DNA of 64,000 nucleotides, from positions 2,174,165 through 2,238,164 of the forward strand of contig JAJEKV010000099.1 in assembly GCA_021234155.1 (NCBI GenBank), written 5' to 3'. This document shows, in pieces, positions 1-10,815 of the stretch. How positions within the stretch are numbered: the first letter of the stretch is position 1; each line of letters begins with the position of its first letter. The notes under the pieces were generated by a model. The model worked only from the letters and a program-made list of their open reading frames with translations. It was not told where the DNA came from and searched no databases. The DNA comes from Isoetes taiwanensis. Its lineage: Eukaryota > Streptophyta > Lycopodiopsida > Isoetales > Isoetaceae. A program made the translations under genes and the position numbers.

Positions 1-120
1 CCAGAAAGAGCTTGTATTGACTTCACAAAGCAACAATCGATTGTATATGTCTCATAAGCCTTTTTTTTATGAACAAATTTGTGGTGTGGAAGAGATGGTT
101 TTCTCACTCCCAGATCATGT

Positions 121-366
121 GCCCAAAGCTAGTTCCGACCATAATTAAAACATATTTCTATTTAGTTAGAAAAAATGGGATCTTTCTTTTAAGTTCAATA
201 ATTCATGTGGGAAAGAAGGCATTATTTCTATTAGAAAGAGTGGGCCCAAAGCTAGTTCCGACCATAATTAAAACATATTTCTATTTAGTTAGAAAAAATG
301 GGATCTTTCTTTTAAGTTCAATAATTCATGTGGGAAAGAAGGCATTATTTCTATTAGAAAGAGTGG
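121..366. repeat. In-frame 123-bp tandem duplication
   Basis: Two apparently identical 123-bp units lie head to tail (121-243 and 244-366). Because 123 is divisible by 3, an open frame at 69-470 (+) runs through both and encodes a 41-residue block twice. A diverged partial third unit follows at about 367-425, with the same order of words around the ATTCATGTGGGAAAGAAG segment. The near-identity of units 1 and 2 implies a recent duplication. The encoded 133-residue peptide matches no family I recognise, so I treat this as a repeat rather than a gene. Confidence 0.85.
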
Positions 367-479
367 GAATGTTCCTTTCGAGTTCAGTATATCAGGGAAG
401 AAGACATTATACTTCAGAGATAATTTACGAAGCATCCCATGAGAGATTGGATAAACGAATGAAAAAATAGGCACTTAGA

Positions 480-1531
480 TTAAAAAAAGAAGTTCATGTG
501 ACTTCTTAAGAATGGTCCAGCGTGAGTTACCATTTGGACCGTCCTAACATAGGAACTAGGAGAAAAAGCCAAGGCAATTGCGAAAGGAGGAAGGCAGGCA
601 GCAATTGTTGTTTGTTCAGAAACAAAAGTGAGATTTAAAGTTTGACCATGAAAAATGGGAAACCTGATCTGGAGCTTCAATTTGGACAGCTATGCTCCAT
701 AAAACAATGCATCCTAAGCTTAACCATATTGGAGAAAGATTGACAGAAACTATCATTAAACCTCTCAATACATAAGAGAGACTTTCACGTGGTAGAACTC
801 ATCTTACACAATGGTGGGTAAAGCATAGTTGAAGTCACAATGATCTTAAAATAAAGACAGAAAAGTGTGGCTGTTAAGGACAGTTACAGACCTATACATT
901 CTTTCCTAAAAGGTAAAGTTTTATAATAGGCATATGCAGAAATTAAGGATATCTTCCTGTTAGAAATATGTCAGGACGTCCCATAGCTTTGACCAAATAA
1001 GATTTAGCATTTTATTTGCTTGAAATTCTTCAACATATAGTGCAGATTCACCATGATGGCGTAACTAATCCAGGGCCCACTCTTATAAGCAAGTTCATAT
1101 TTCAGAAAAATGGCTGCAGAATGTGATTTGGCCTAATAACTGCCAATAATGTAGTGGAATCAAAAAGTGAAGCTAGAGGAGCTTCTTCATGACCTGTTAA
1201 ATCTGCACTTCTGGCTTGCAGTTACAATACATATGAAATGTGTTATGGCCCCAATACACAGTGCTAGTGATCAATTTTAATATCAAATGTGACAAGCGTT
1301 CCTAAACCAACATTTCCCTATATTTCAGTGTTTTATCCTCATTCTTATATAGCTGCTAGAAGAAAGAATGAATATAGTGTTAACTATCTATATAGATATG
1401 GTCCAAATGAAATTTCCTATAATAATCTGGCATAAGAGGAAGCAAAGCCTAGTTCCCATAGTTGCATGCAAATTTTAAAATCACGCCAGTATCTAAGTGA
1501 CTGCCTTCATCAGATAACTTACATGAGGCCA
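480..1531. other. Spacer downstream of the RING gene
   Basis: AT-rich sequence with no convincing coding exon. It includes the 3' flank of the minus-strand RING gene, which ends at 1532. No transposon ends or long repeats were seen. Confidence 0.5.
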
Positions 1532-2359
1532 TCATCTGCCATTTGAAGGATTTCTATCATTGTCTCTACGACAGCAAAACCTCCATAGACCACTTCGGCC
1601 AGAACGCCCGCTACTTGAAGACCCTCTTTGACCATCATTGTTTGGCACAGCAGGGTGCAATGCCTGGCCATTTCCAGCTTCTCCAGCTACTTGAGGAGGC
1701 ATTTCATACCTACAGACAGGGCACGAATTGCGCATCGCAAGCCATGGCAAAATACAGTCAGCATGATATAAGTGGTTACAGGGCATTTGTCTGGCTTCAG
1801 ACCCTAGTACAAATTCATCCTTGCATACTGGACACACTGCATTCTCTTCTGCCCCAATCAAATGATGTTTTGTGATCCTAATTGTTGGCATAGCATCAAT
1901 AGCAGATCTAGCTGCTGGAGGATTTCCATAATTACTAGGATCACTTTCAATCAACTGCTCTATAAGTTGCTCAAACCCTGGTCCCAAGAAAAAATTCCCT
2001 ACAGTACCAGGAACAACTCTTCGATCTGAATCTTCGCCTCCCAAAGTTCTACCAAGATAACCTTCATCACCTCTGCCTCTAAGAATCATTGGGCCACCAT
2101 CCAAATTCTCAAATCTCATCCTTTGCATGGCACCTGCCATGGCTTCCAAAATGTCAAATATCCCAACTTCTCTTCCACTTCCAGGGACTCCTCTAATATG
2201 CCTTGCTCTGGCACTGGCACTTACTTCTTCTAAGAAACCTCCTTCACAAAAAGGGCAAATCAAACCACCTGGGTCCCTAGTATTTGCTCTTACTACCCTA
2301 TTACACTGGTAGCACCAGTACCCTTGAGTTACCAAACCTGATGCTCCAGAGGATGCCAT
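1532..2359 (-). CDS. RING-H2 E3 ubiquitin ligase with N-terminal zinc ribbon (RING1/RNF126-like)
   Basis: Intronless 275-residue protein. Residues 13-42 form a CxxC...CxxC zinc ribbon (C16, C19, C35, C38) of the type seen in plant RING1/BTL-like and animal RNF126/RNF115 ligases, where it can bind ubiquitin or substrate. Residues 176-216 form a complete RING-H2 finger with C176, C179, C194, H196, H199, C202, C213 and C216 all present, so it should recruit an E2 and act as an E3 ligase in cytosol or nucleus. The middle is Gly/Arg-rich and the tail is Ser/Gly-rich with a CC pair. No signal peptide or membrane segment is visible. The start is the first ATG before the zinc ribbon and the stop is TGA. 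Length and domain order are normal for the family, and nothing looks broken. The exact orthologue and substrate cannot be told from sequence. Confidence 0.93.
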   Translation of the reverse strand: MASSGASGLVTQGYWCYQCNRVVRANTRDPGGLICPFCEGGFLEEVSASARARHIRGVPGSGREVGIFDILEAMAGAMQRMRFENLDGGPMILRGRGDEGYLGRTLGGEDSDRRVVPGTVGNFFLGPGFEQLIEQLIESDPSNYGNPPAARSAIDAMPTIRITKHHLIGAEENAVCPVCKDEFVLGSEARQMPCNHLYHADCILPWLAMRNSCPVCRYEMPPQVAGEAGNGQALHPAVPNNDGQRGSSSSGRSGRSGLWRFCCRRDNDRNPSNGR

Positions 2360-3547
2360 CTCCTTTCTGCTTCAAACCTTTTCTTCTTGGCTCCTTCTTT
2401 TCTGTTCACCCACCGACCCTCCACTTCACCTGTATGTTTTGACCCTTTTCCCTATTTTAATCTTTGTTTTTTTTTTTACCTGTTGGATCTTCTTCCTTGC
2501 CGATTCTGCTCCATTGAGGCCGCCTCCATAATCCTCCTCTGCGCCTCTGTTCCAGGTCCTAATCCATCATCGGAAACGTCCTTTTCCTGCAAAAATAGTA
2601 TTCATCATGCAGCCATGCCATTCAATCTTTTTTTTCTCCTTTTTCCACTTTTTTTCTTCTTCTTTGATCTAATCTATTAGGGCGGCCTCCATCAATTATA
2701 CCCCAATCTGTCCTTATCCCTCTGCTCTCCACTCACCGATAGATTACTCCGGCGGTCTTTTTCACAGATCCCCATTACTTCTCTAGACCAAAAGAAATCA
2801 CTATTTCCCAGAAGACTTAGACTAGATCAAATTGAATAGGTGTTCGAGTACAGCCCGAAGTGATAAGATGCTCTTTTTTTGGTTAGTATTCTATAAAGCA
2901 AAGTAGAATGCTTGATTAAGGCCATGTGGCCCACATGAAGTGGCTCTGTCATGCCAATGTGCCTGCCTTGTTTTTATTGGGATTCTTTGCTTGTTCCACC
3001 ATAGTTTGCTTCCCCCTTTGGTGTCTGTCTATCTATCTGTCCGTCCGTCTGTCGCCATATTCCATCTAACTGGCTCGTGTATGTGGGGCTTTTGTTGGTA
3101 TGAAGCAATAACCTTGCAGATGAGTATGTGGTCCCTTGTCTATATCTAGTGGGTATGAGTGAAACCACCCAGAACTGCATCAGATACTTAAGGACAATTT
3201 CCTAGGATTCCTTACCACTCTTAACTCCAATCATGCTTGTATCTATCCCTTTACAAACGCGTGGATATGCCTATATGTATAGTATGAGAATAAAAGACCT
3301 GGAGTACCTGGATAGCTAATAGGTAAATAAAAATACTTGAAATATTATTGAACACTGACGAAGTTTCATTTATGCTTATGTGGTCAAGAACGTTGGAAAG
3401 AAGGGATGACTTCACATCTCCTTCCTTTGTGTTGGAAGTTAGGCTTTAACTTGATTTGTTGCTTGAGATCCATGGAGCCATTCATTTATTGGTCATGTTT
3501 ATTTATAAATAAATGAGACATCATAGTTTCTAACTATGTCGTCGATT
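2360..3547. other. RING gene 5' flank and leader, with short microsatellite
   Basis: Immediately upstream of the minus-strand RING start codon. The plus strand is strongly C/T-rich from about 2385 to 2790, so the transcript leader would be A/G-rich, as is common in plant 5' leaders. A short TCTG/TCTA/TCCG tetranucleotide tract lies at about 3023-3055. I could not fix a TATA box or transcription start. Open frames here (e.g. 2387-2680 +) are low-complexity. Confidence 0.4.
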
Positions 3548-4075
3548 TGAAGTTCAAAGTTTCATCCACCATGGACTCAAGGGCTGAGCATGCATATCAT
3601 GCTATCATCGCCTTGTTTTCAATATTGTATTTTGAAAACAAAATTTTGGGTTTTATTTATCTTCATGTTGTTCTTTTATGCAATGGGGCTTAGTTCTTCA
3701 TCGGTACCCGACATAATATTCCTTTTCTCGTGGATTATCTTATTCTTGTTTGATTTGTTTCCGGCTCTTGGAGGGGCTTCTTCAATGGTTTGGCCATATC
3801 TGATCGTTGCTTTCAACCAATATAGCCCTACTATGTCCTTTTTCAGGTTCAATTCAGCCTTCATCCAATTTTTATGCTTCTCCCCCGATCCTAGTTTGTT
3901 AATTGAAGTCCTTTTTATCGTCCATGGAGACTTTGTTGGTTTCATGCGGCCAAAAAGCAAGCGATTAACAAAGCCAAGAAAACCCTCCCCAAAGTGCTTT
4001 TTGAGTGAAAAAATCGTGGCGAATCAAAAATTCTTTGCTCAAGGCAAATATGCATATATGGTACATGTCGACATA
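3548..4075. repeat. Dispersed duplicated block, copy A
   Basis: The segment starting TTGAAGTTCAAAGTTTCATC recurs in direct orientation at 4743. Matching words continue in the same order: the GTTTTCAATATTGTA run, the ATGCAATGGGGCTTA run, the TTTTTATCGTCCATGGAGAC run, the AAAGTGCTTTT-GAGTGAAAAA run and the ATATGGTACATGTC run. Copies differ by scattered substitutions and indels, so this is an old duplication or two insertions of one element. The open frame 3590-4279 is not recognisable as a protein. Confidence 0.8.
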
Positions 4076-4742
4076 GCATGCATGCATCGCATGCATTTTG
4101 GGCCGTTAATCCCAAAGAACGGGTTGGGCGTTTGCTACTTCCACAGAGTTCTTCATCGGCGTTTCATCTCTTCCTCTTCTCTCGTGATGTTATTCTCTTT
4201 GAACCCACCCCCTCCCCCATTCTTTGTTTACTATATTTTGTACAAGTTACGTTTATCATGTTTTTCCACCGGTGGGTGATGCTTTTCCACCCACTTGGAT
4301 GATGCTATTCTTTGGTATGTTTCTCGTTTGTTGTTGGTGATGTGCGGTGCATGTTGGGGTATGCGCCATCCGTTTTGACTTCCATTCTAGTGGGTTTTTG
4401 GGGCGATTCTATGCCTTTACGTTTGTCTAAGCCCCTTGAATGAAGGCTTATCACTAGGGTTTTTCCCAAAACCCGAAAGAAAGTATTATTCATGAAGAGT
4501 TTTAACAATCCGTTGATAAGCTTTAATAACAATTCGGTTTACATCGACCACTTATCTATTAGCATTGTATTTATTTTTGGGGTCCAAATGTTATAATTGG
4601 ATTTTCCCTTTATTTTTTTTATGGGTAGTTCGCGCGTGAATGGCTATCCAATCCCCAAAAATTTCTCATGGCAGGAAATGAGAAGCCTTTCTATCGGGCG
4701 CTTTGTTGGTTTCATGCGAGTCGCAGTGCAAGAATAATAATT
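4076..4742. other. Spacer between duplicated blocks, with a GGGTTTT hairpin module
   Basis: At about 4425-4485 lies an inverted copy of a module also found at 18017-18100, marked by AAGCCCCTTG, GGCTTATCA and AGGGTTTTTCCC. It shows that this debris shares a repeat family with the 17-18.5 kb region. Nothing else was recognised. Confidence 0.5.
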
Positions 4743-5340
4743 AATTTGAAGTTCAAAGTTTCATCCACCATGGATTAGATGAAAGTAAGGGCTGGAATGC
4801 ATATCAGTGCTATCATAACCTTGTTTTCAATATTGTACTTTGAAAACAAAAATTTTGTGTTTTATTTATCTTCATGTTGTCTTTTATGCAATGGGGCTTA
4901 TTCTAGATTAGGTACCCGACCTAATATTGTTTTCAATTATCATCAATCATCAATGATTTGTTTGGTTCACATACTTTGCTCTTGTAGCTTTGCTCAATGG
5001 CAAATTGTATATCTCTTGTCTGATCTCTCATATGACAACCAATATACGCCCTACTATGTCCCGAAGTTCACTTCCAGGTTCAATTCAACATTTGTTGAAT
5101 GCAATTTTTTTATGCTTCTCCAATGATAAAGTTGAGTTGATTGAATTCAATGTTTTTTATCGTCCATGGAGACTAAGCGGCCTATGGGATCCAAAAAAGA
5201 AGCACAGCAGACATAATACTGTCCGGGTTAAAAAACCCTTGCCCCAAAGTGCTTTTGAGTGAAAAATCGTGGCAATACAAAAATGCTGACAAATTGTGCA
5301 AATATACATCATATATGGTACATGTCAAGACAGTGTCCAA
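4743..5340. repeat. Dispersed duplicated block, copy B
   Basis: Second, diverged direct copy of the block at 3548-4075. The order of matching words is conserved, but an internal segment carries insertions, for example around 5180-5230 where AAAAAACCCTTGCCCCAAAG replaces the copy A version. No intact protein is encoded. Confidence 0.8.
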
Positions 5341-5409
5341 AGACATAGCTGAGCCCGCATATTCATGACTTCTTGAAGATATAATCCCAGCAACCACAAT
5401 GAAATCGTG

Positions 5410-5620
5410 CTCAATATCACATGCGATGGTTGGTTGGGCCTGACCAACTCAGCATAGAACACCTGGATGTGATCATACATCGGACAACTCCGAAGAGGCG
5501 ACATTCATCCTTAATGACTTCCACTTGGCAGCACTGACAAAGCTTGTCGTGGTGTAGCTCCCCAATCCATCTGTTTGTTCCACATTGGAGACGGTGCGTA
5601 GCTGTGCAAATTGAGGCAAC
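5410..5620 (-). mobile_element. LINE ORF2 C-terminal fragment
   Basis: The minus-strand translation contains HRLQCGTNRW followed by a Cys-x-x-Cys pair, resembling the zinc-binding tail of plant LINE ORF2 proteins (HRL-x-ETGRW...RLC-x-x-C...). Just downstream, the nucleotide words CTATGCTGAGTTGGTCAGGC and CATGTGATA also occur near the LINE 3' region at 34390-34440 (+), supporting a shared LINE family. It is short and damaged and directly abuts the Copia element at 5715. Confidence 0.5.
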
Positions 5621-5714
5621 GAGTCTATGCTTTTTCATGGACAAATGGGTATGCATGTAACATTGCAGGTCCCATTCTAGTGTGTAGTTTATGTGGTGCT
5701 GGTAATGTGCAGTC

Positions 5715-5956
5715 TGTTGGAAATATAACATGCAAGGAATAAAGTGACATAGCAAGATAAAGAGAATGGGACAGAAAGAATACAAGTTAATCCCAAAGTG
5801 AATGTATTATTCATGAAGAGTGCATGCTCTTATATACAATATAATGAATGGCTAATAGGTAAAGACCCTTTTAACTCTGTAAACTATCAATAGACAATGA
5901 ACTATCAATAGACAAAGGCTAAGATTGTATGGATGTATTGTAAAAACATTCTAACA
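5715..5956 (-). repeat. Copia 3' LTR
   Basis: 242-bp LTR with TG...CA ends. It is preceded on the minus strand by a purine-rich stretch (GATTGTAGGGGCA) that fits a polypurine tract. It aligns with 8280-8326 plus 9002-9194 through shared words such as CCCAAAGTGAATGTATTAT, CATGCTCTTATATACAATA and ATGAATGGCTAATAGGTAAA. Confidence 0.88.
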
Positions 5957-6099
5957 TGCCCCTACAATCTTGGTCTCTTTGTAAAACAAAATAAGTAGCA
6001 TGTATCTTCGAGGGTGAGATCAAATGCACAATGTATAATGTATGTCCCCCCTGCAGAGTTGATCTCTAGCTCGAGTAAGAAAACCTTTTGTGGGAATCA

Positions 6100-6950
6100 A
6101 AAGGAAAAAATTAGAGCACAACTAGCACGCTCACGCGGCTTTCGCATTCTTTTCATCATAAGCTTTCTTGTGACAGGTCTCCTCAGTATGATTAGTTTTA
6201 TGACAATAATGACATCTGTCACGACCGGGGTTATGAAAATAATCTACTGCAGAATGATTTGTTTTACTACAATGAGGGCAGGGAGCACGTGACATACCAC
6301 CACGACTTCTACCTTGAGCAGAGTTATTGAGAAAACATCTATCAATAGCAATATTGGCTAGTTCTGATGGCTCTTCACGGTCTTTGATCTGCTGAGAATG
6401 ATCAAATAAAGATAGGCATAAATTATCAAAATCAGGATGGTCTATTCTATTCTATTCTATTTTCAACTAAAACAACCACAATTGTTTCAAATTTAATTGG
6501 CATGGATCGCAACAATATTAGATGGAACAGGTTCACTAGCTACAACTAGTTGTTCTATCAGGACTTAAACTTATCAATATGGTCTTGTAAGAACTCAGAA
6601 ATCTGATACTTAAGCGCAGCTAGTTGATGACCGATATGGATGCGCTCATTCATAGTCTTTTTTCGATATAAGTTTTCAATATATGCCCATATATCGTGAC
6701 CATTGGACAATATGAAACAACATCCATAATCAACGAATCTTTTAAAGTAGATAAAAGATGTCGTTTGGCCACATCATTCTTTTTGTCCCAGACCTGAGCA
6801 TCAACAATCCATTGATCATACTCAGCCCTTGTCATAATTTTGGCACGGCCAGCATTCATGATTGCTTAATGTTAAGTAAATCATCACCTTCAAAAAGTAA
6901 GGTCATTTTAATCTTCCAAATAGGAAAGCCAGTTCCATCAAAAATTAATA
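6100..6950 (-). pseudogene. Copia gag remnant (UBN2-type, zinc knuckles)
   Basis: Read on the minus strand, a FDGTGFPIWKIKM-type start (about 6937) is followed by a gag core (QWIVDAQVWDKKNDVAKRH...DIWAYIENLYRKK) and, near 6160-6290, two zinc knuckles. The second reads CHYCHKTNHTEETC, a perfect CX2CX4HX4C. The first reads CPHCSKTNHSAVDYF and has lost its last Cys. A stop and frame changes near 6870 break the frame. Gag would package element RNA into cytoplasmic particles. No pol frame follows before the 3' LTR. Confidence 0.8.
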
Positions 6951-7755
6951 CAGTCCTTTGACCTGTAAGATATCCACTGATCACAACATTAGACAATGAT
7001 GTTTCCAAGCCTATACTTTCATGTGAAGAATGGCAGAAGATAATCAGATTATGTCATAAAAATATTAATCATCAAAAAAGTATTAAGCATATATGGAAAA
7101 TGTTGCTCCATTACTTTTATAGGTTTTGATATTACATGGCTTTTCCATGATGTTTCAACTTAACCTTTTTCTAGGTCTCGATAAATCACACGGCTTTTCC
7201 ATGATATTTCAATTTAACCTCATGACTTTCTATGGTTCTCAATAAATCATATGGTTTTTCCATGATGGTTTGAAATAACCTCATGACTTTTCATAATTTT
7301 CAAGCACATGGGAATATCGCTCCATTGCTTTACATGACTTTCATGAAAAATATGATAATTCGTTTATCATACACATACAACCTATATAAAGAGGTGTTTT
7401 ATAAGCATGAATTACACTAATGTTTTAGTGCTTTTAGTGCTTGCGAGAGTCCAACAGTCTTAAAACAAGATTAGTCACTAAAACATCAATAACTCAACAT
7501 ATATTTATCCTTTTCCACTGATTGTTATTGCTATATAAACTAGAATCTAAGGATCTAGCAATTCTCAGATCGCATAAATTTAACCTATATTATGAGAACT
7601 ACGACCTTCTAAAGTCGACCTATCTTTTTGCTCCTACAGCTACGACCTTCTACTGCTTTGGCATCTCTTCTAATATTCTCTAAAGATGTGTGCAATATGA
7701 AAAGAAGAAAAATTGACAGTGTTACCTATTATCTTTCATCTGAAGCTCCTCTAAA

Positions 7756-8200
7756 CACAGTGACATAATACGCATACGGAAATGAATACGGGGCCCTAAA
7801 AATGAATACAGAAAATACGCATATGGAGAATACGAGAATATTCCCTTCGAATATTCTACAAGAAACATGTTTGTACTCATTTTGATCAGCTTAATCTCTA
7901 CTTTTTAATTATAAGAAATCTTCTACTGCAATAGTAAGTAGTTATTTATCTGATAGTATTAAAATCCAATAGTTTTAAAATTCCAATATGGAGTGATCAT
8001 CTAAAAGTGATGGATGCCCTTTTCGACTTTTTTTTGGCTTGTAACAGAATACGAGCGTATTCTGTGTGAATATGCCAAGAATATGGGTGTATTCAGTTTC
8101 AAAGATTGAATACGACGTATGGTGATTTTGAATACGGGATTTTTTAAAAATCCATATTCCCCGTATTCTAACATGAATACGGCCGTATTCTGTCACTGTG
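7756..8200. mobile_element. hAT-type non-autonomous element (445 bp) inside Copia
   Basis: Perfect 8-bp direct repeats CCTCTAAA flank the insert (7748-7755 and 8201-8208). The ends are inverted repeats: CACAGTGACATAATACG on the left and its near-complement CGTATTCTGTCACTGTG on the right. 8-bp duplications with CA...TG ends are characteristic of the hAT superfamily. There is no transposase frame. The interior is packed with GAATACG/CGTATTC words on both strands, resembling subterminal transposase-binding repeats. It inserted after the Copia element did. Confidence 0.9.
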
Positions 8201-8267
8201 CCTCTAAAGCCTTTTGTTGGGCAAAAGTTTTTCGTCAATCCTTGCAGTATCTATGAACTCGAACTTG

Positions 8268-8279
8268 GCTCTGATACCA
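8268..8279 (-). other. Copia primer binding site (tRNA-iMet)
   Basis: The minus strand reads TGGTATCAGAGC, the standard plant retrotransposon primer site complementary to the 3' end of initiator methionine tRNA, directly adjacent to the LTR edge at 8280. This fixes the element orientation as minus. Confidence 0.9.
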
Positions 8280-9194
8280 TCTTGGAAATATAATATGCAA
8301 GGAATAAAGTGATGCAGCAAGATAAAGATAAGATAAGATAAGAAATTTTTACGTCCACGGGAACCCAACGGGTTATGGGACGGCACATGCAAGGGCAACA
8401 GCCCATCTAAAACCCCCATCACCAAACACAATAACCAAATAGTAAAAGGCTATCAAGAATAAGATAAGATAATGCTAATGCTAGTGGTAAACTTATGCTT
8501 CTAAAATTATCTAGACATAGCCAGTCCAAGGATTGGAAGGCCATTGATCTAGAATAATTGCCGCGCCTCCCCTGTACACTGCCCATTTCTTTTGCAGGCG
8601 GGCTTCCCTCACCTTGCAGAGCTCCTCCTTACGGTTACACAATTGAAGAGGGGAGAGGTCCTCCTGTACTGAGAAACTAGTCCCTCTGAGATGGTTTCCA
8701 TGCTGAAGAACATGTAAGCGGCTAAGAGTGTCTTGAAACTGGACCAAAAGATGGCGAGGACGATCAAGTCTTTCCGCTCCCACCCTAGTAGCGGAGACAA
8801 CTCCATCAGCCTTCACATGCATGACATCAGTGAAAAAATGCAAAGCAGCATCCATATCAGAAAGGGCATCATCTTCTGCCTCTGCAACCCCTATAATACG
8901 CAAGTTTAGGCTCCTAGTAACAGAAGATACTGAGGCAACCTGCTCCTGTCTACTAGCTCGGCACTGCGACTCCTGGTCCCTTTGGGATTGTGGAGATGTC
9001 TGAAAGAACACAAGAAAGAACACAAGAGAATCCCAAAGTGAATGTATTATTTATGAAGAGTACATGCTCTTATATACAATAATGAATGGCTAATAGGTAA
9101 AGGCCCTTTTAGCTCAATGAACTATCAATAGATAATGAACTATCAATAAACAACGGTTAAAATTGTATGGACGTATTATAAATACATTCCAACA
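8280..9194 (-). repeat. Copia 5' LTR, split by a LINE insertion
   Basis: LTR sequence is present at 8280-8326 and 9002-9194. The two parts join to match the intact LTR at 5715-5956, showing that the material between them arrived later. A short AAGAACACAAG duplication lies at the upstream junction (9005-9026). Confidence 0.85.
8327..9001 (-). mobile_element. ORF1-only LINE insertion (copy 1)
   Basis: The minus-strand frame (about 9000-8511) encodes an L1-type ORF1 RNA-binding protein: NLRIIGVAEAEDD, then TRVGAERLDRPRHLLVQF, then LSRLHVLQHGNHLRGT, then QEDLSPLQLCNRKEE and a basic KVREARLQKKW tail. These follow the RRM plus C-terminal pattern of L1 ORF1 proteins. The stop is followed within about 190 bp by a 3' end with repeated GATAA units (TCTTATC in sense). 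There is no ORF2 between ORF1 and the tail. It interrupts the Copia LTR. The 5' part is truncated. Confidence 0.82.
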
Positions 9195-10717
9195 CAGTCT
9201 TGACCTATTCAAGGGTGCTAACATCCCAAAGCTTGCTGAGGAAGCAAGCATCAAGTTACTGCCTCAAGCTATGGCGATCCTCTAGTGTTTGCACCTATAT
9301 GCACCTCTGCTCTCGCACATTCTATTTGGCTAGCCACTGAGCTCTCTTTTCCTTCCCGCAGGTCTTGAGGTGTTGTGGCTCCATTGCCACAATATAAGCC
9401 AGGTTGGGGAGACAAGCATCGTTCAGAAGCCAAATTCGTTTCAAAGAATTCCATAAGTATACTAATTGTTGAATCAAATCTTGCTTTCGCCTTGGCAGAC
9501 TGGAAGAAAGTAACATTTCAATGAGCAAATATCTCCATTACCAGTGACTCAAGCTAACAAAAGCAATAAGTTGTGCTAATATGTCCTCGCCAGCTCATTT
9601 ACAAAAAATAAATGCTGCCTTTGGTGAATCAGCAAGAACAGTTGAGAACAACACCTCCAATTTATTTTCTGGATCGCAGACCTGATTATCAATCCAAAGA
9701 ATACCTTTGATCATTACAACCTTTCTTAGTAAAGAAACATAAATTACAACTGAAGAACAAAGAATATATGTGCTTTATAGTGATGCTGAAGATTCAATGG
9801 CATCTTCTCAGTAGGCTTGATGCAGATATGGATCAGATCACTCTACGACATGAAACAACATAGGTTACTATGCACCCCTCCTATGTTCAAAAGACAATAT
9901 TGCAATGTTCTAAATAATTTGAAAATTCAGAGATTTATTCTTTAAATTTGCTCATGTCCCTTTTTTGGAACAAAATGGAAGCTATAGAAACCTTAAACTG
10001 TAATTTTTACTCTCTTTTGCAGTATCCTCAGAAAGTTCCGTTCCTAAGACATAGTTTAGCACCAAATTTGGAAAATGCCAGGCAATATTTGTATCCTAAA
10101 ATATGGAAGTTCTTGGTTTGCACGAAGCAGTAGGGCACAACCCATTCCCATCCAATGTTGAAATAAGGACAAAAACCTTTTTAGGACTTGTTGGCTACCT
10201 TGTTACAGAAACAGGAATAAATACCACACCTTTGCATGTCCAATGTATTACGAAATTCATAGGGTCTCTTTTAACTAGTGCATCTTATTCAACGGGCATC
10301 AACCTTGCCAAATATGTGTACCTTTATCCACTTATTTTGTATGCAATCCTGAATAAATCGATGCTGCTGTGGAATAGTTGCGCTTGCAAAAATAGTTTGG
10401 CGTTTGCACGATGATGAATAAGCAGTCAAGAACTTGTTCAGTTGCCCTTGATGAGTTGTATGTACTGAGAGATCTATCTGTGCTGCATATAGCAGAAAAT
10501 AGGGATAAAAATTGAGTATGCAAACATTTTTCAACAACCATTACTCCTGTATATTTTTAGTCAGAAAATGTGCAAATCACATGAATCAATTCATCTGGCA
10601 TTCCATGCCCAAAAGCTGCCTACAAAGATGAATGCATTCCACAAAGATCAATATAGTGTCTGGTTCTCTTTTTGGTACCAGTGCAGAGCCGCACTAGAAT
10701 TTGCTGTTGAGTACAGT

Positions 10718-10815
10718 GTGCATATTGCATTGCCAGTGCAATGATAGCAGTTTTGCAAGGGCACAAGTAGTGTGGATATTGCATTGCCAGTACGATAACA
10801 ACAGTTTTCCTAGAA
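10718..10815. repeat. 54-bp tandem duplication
   Basis: GATATTGCATTGCCAGT-type sequence recurs about 54 bp apart, followed each time by GATA-CAGTTTT. It lies in a non-coding part of the helicase pseudogene. Confidence 0.6.

Larger units (their letters stand above)
5715..9194 (-). mobile_element. Non-autonomous (gag-only) Ty1/Copia element, complete boundaries, with nested insertions
   Basis: Both ends are defined. The 5-bp direct repeat CAGTC flanks the element (5710-5714 and 9195-9199). The LTRs start TGTTGGAAAT (slightly mutated in one) and end AACA on the plus strand, and a minus-strand tRNA-iMet primer site is present. Only gag is recognisable between the LTRs. No protease, integrase, reverse transcriptase or RNase H is seen, so mobility would have depended on another Copia element. 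Without the about 675-bp insert in its 5' LTR the element would be about 2.8 kb. It abuts the remains of the RH58-like gene, whose last detectable exon lies only 75 bp from the element edge. Confidence 0.88.

Noticed and set aside
1543-1875. 110-residue frame on the plus strand
   Set aside because: It is the antisense shadow of the RING gene, whose zinc-binding residues are all intact on the minus strand.
3590-4279. 229-residue open frame on the plus strand
   Set aside because: It is hydrophobic and low-complexity, lies in a duplicated block whose other copy has no matching frame, and matches no family.
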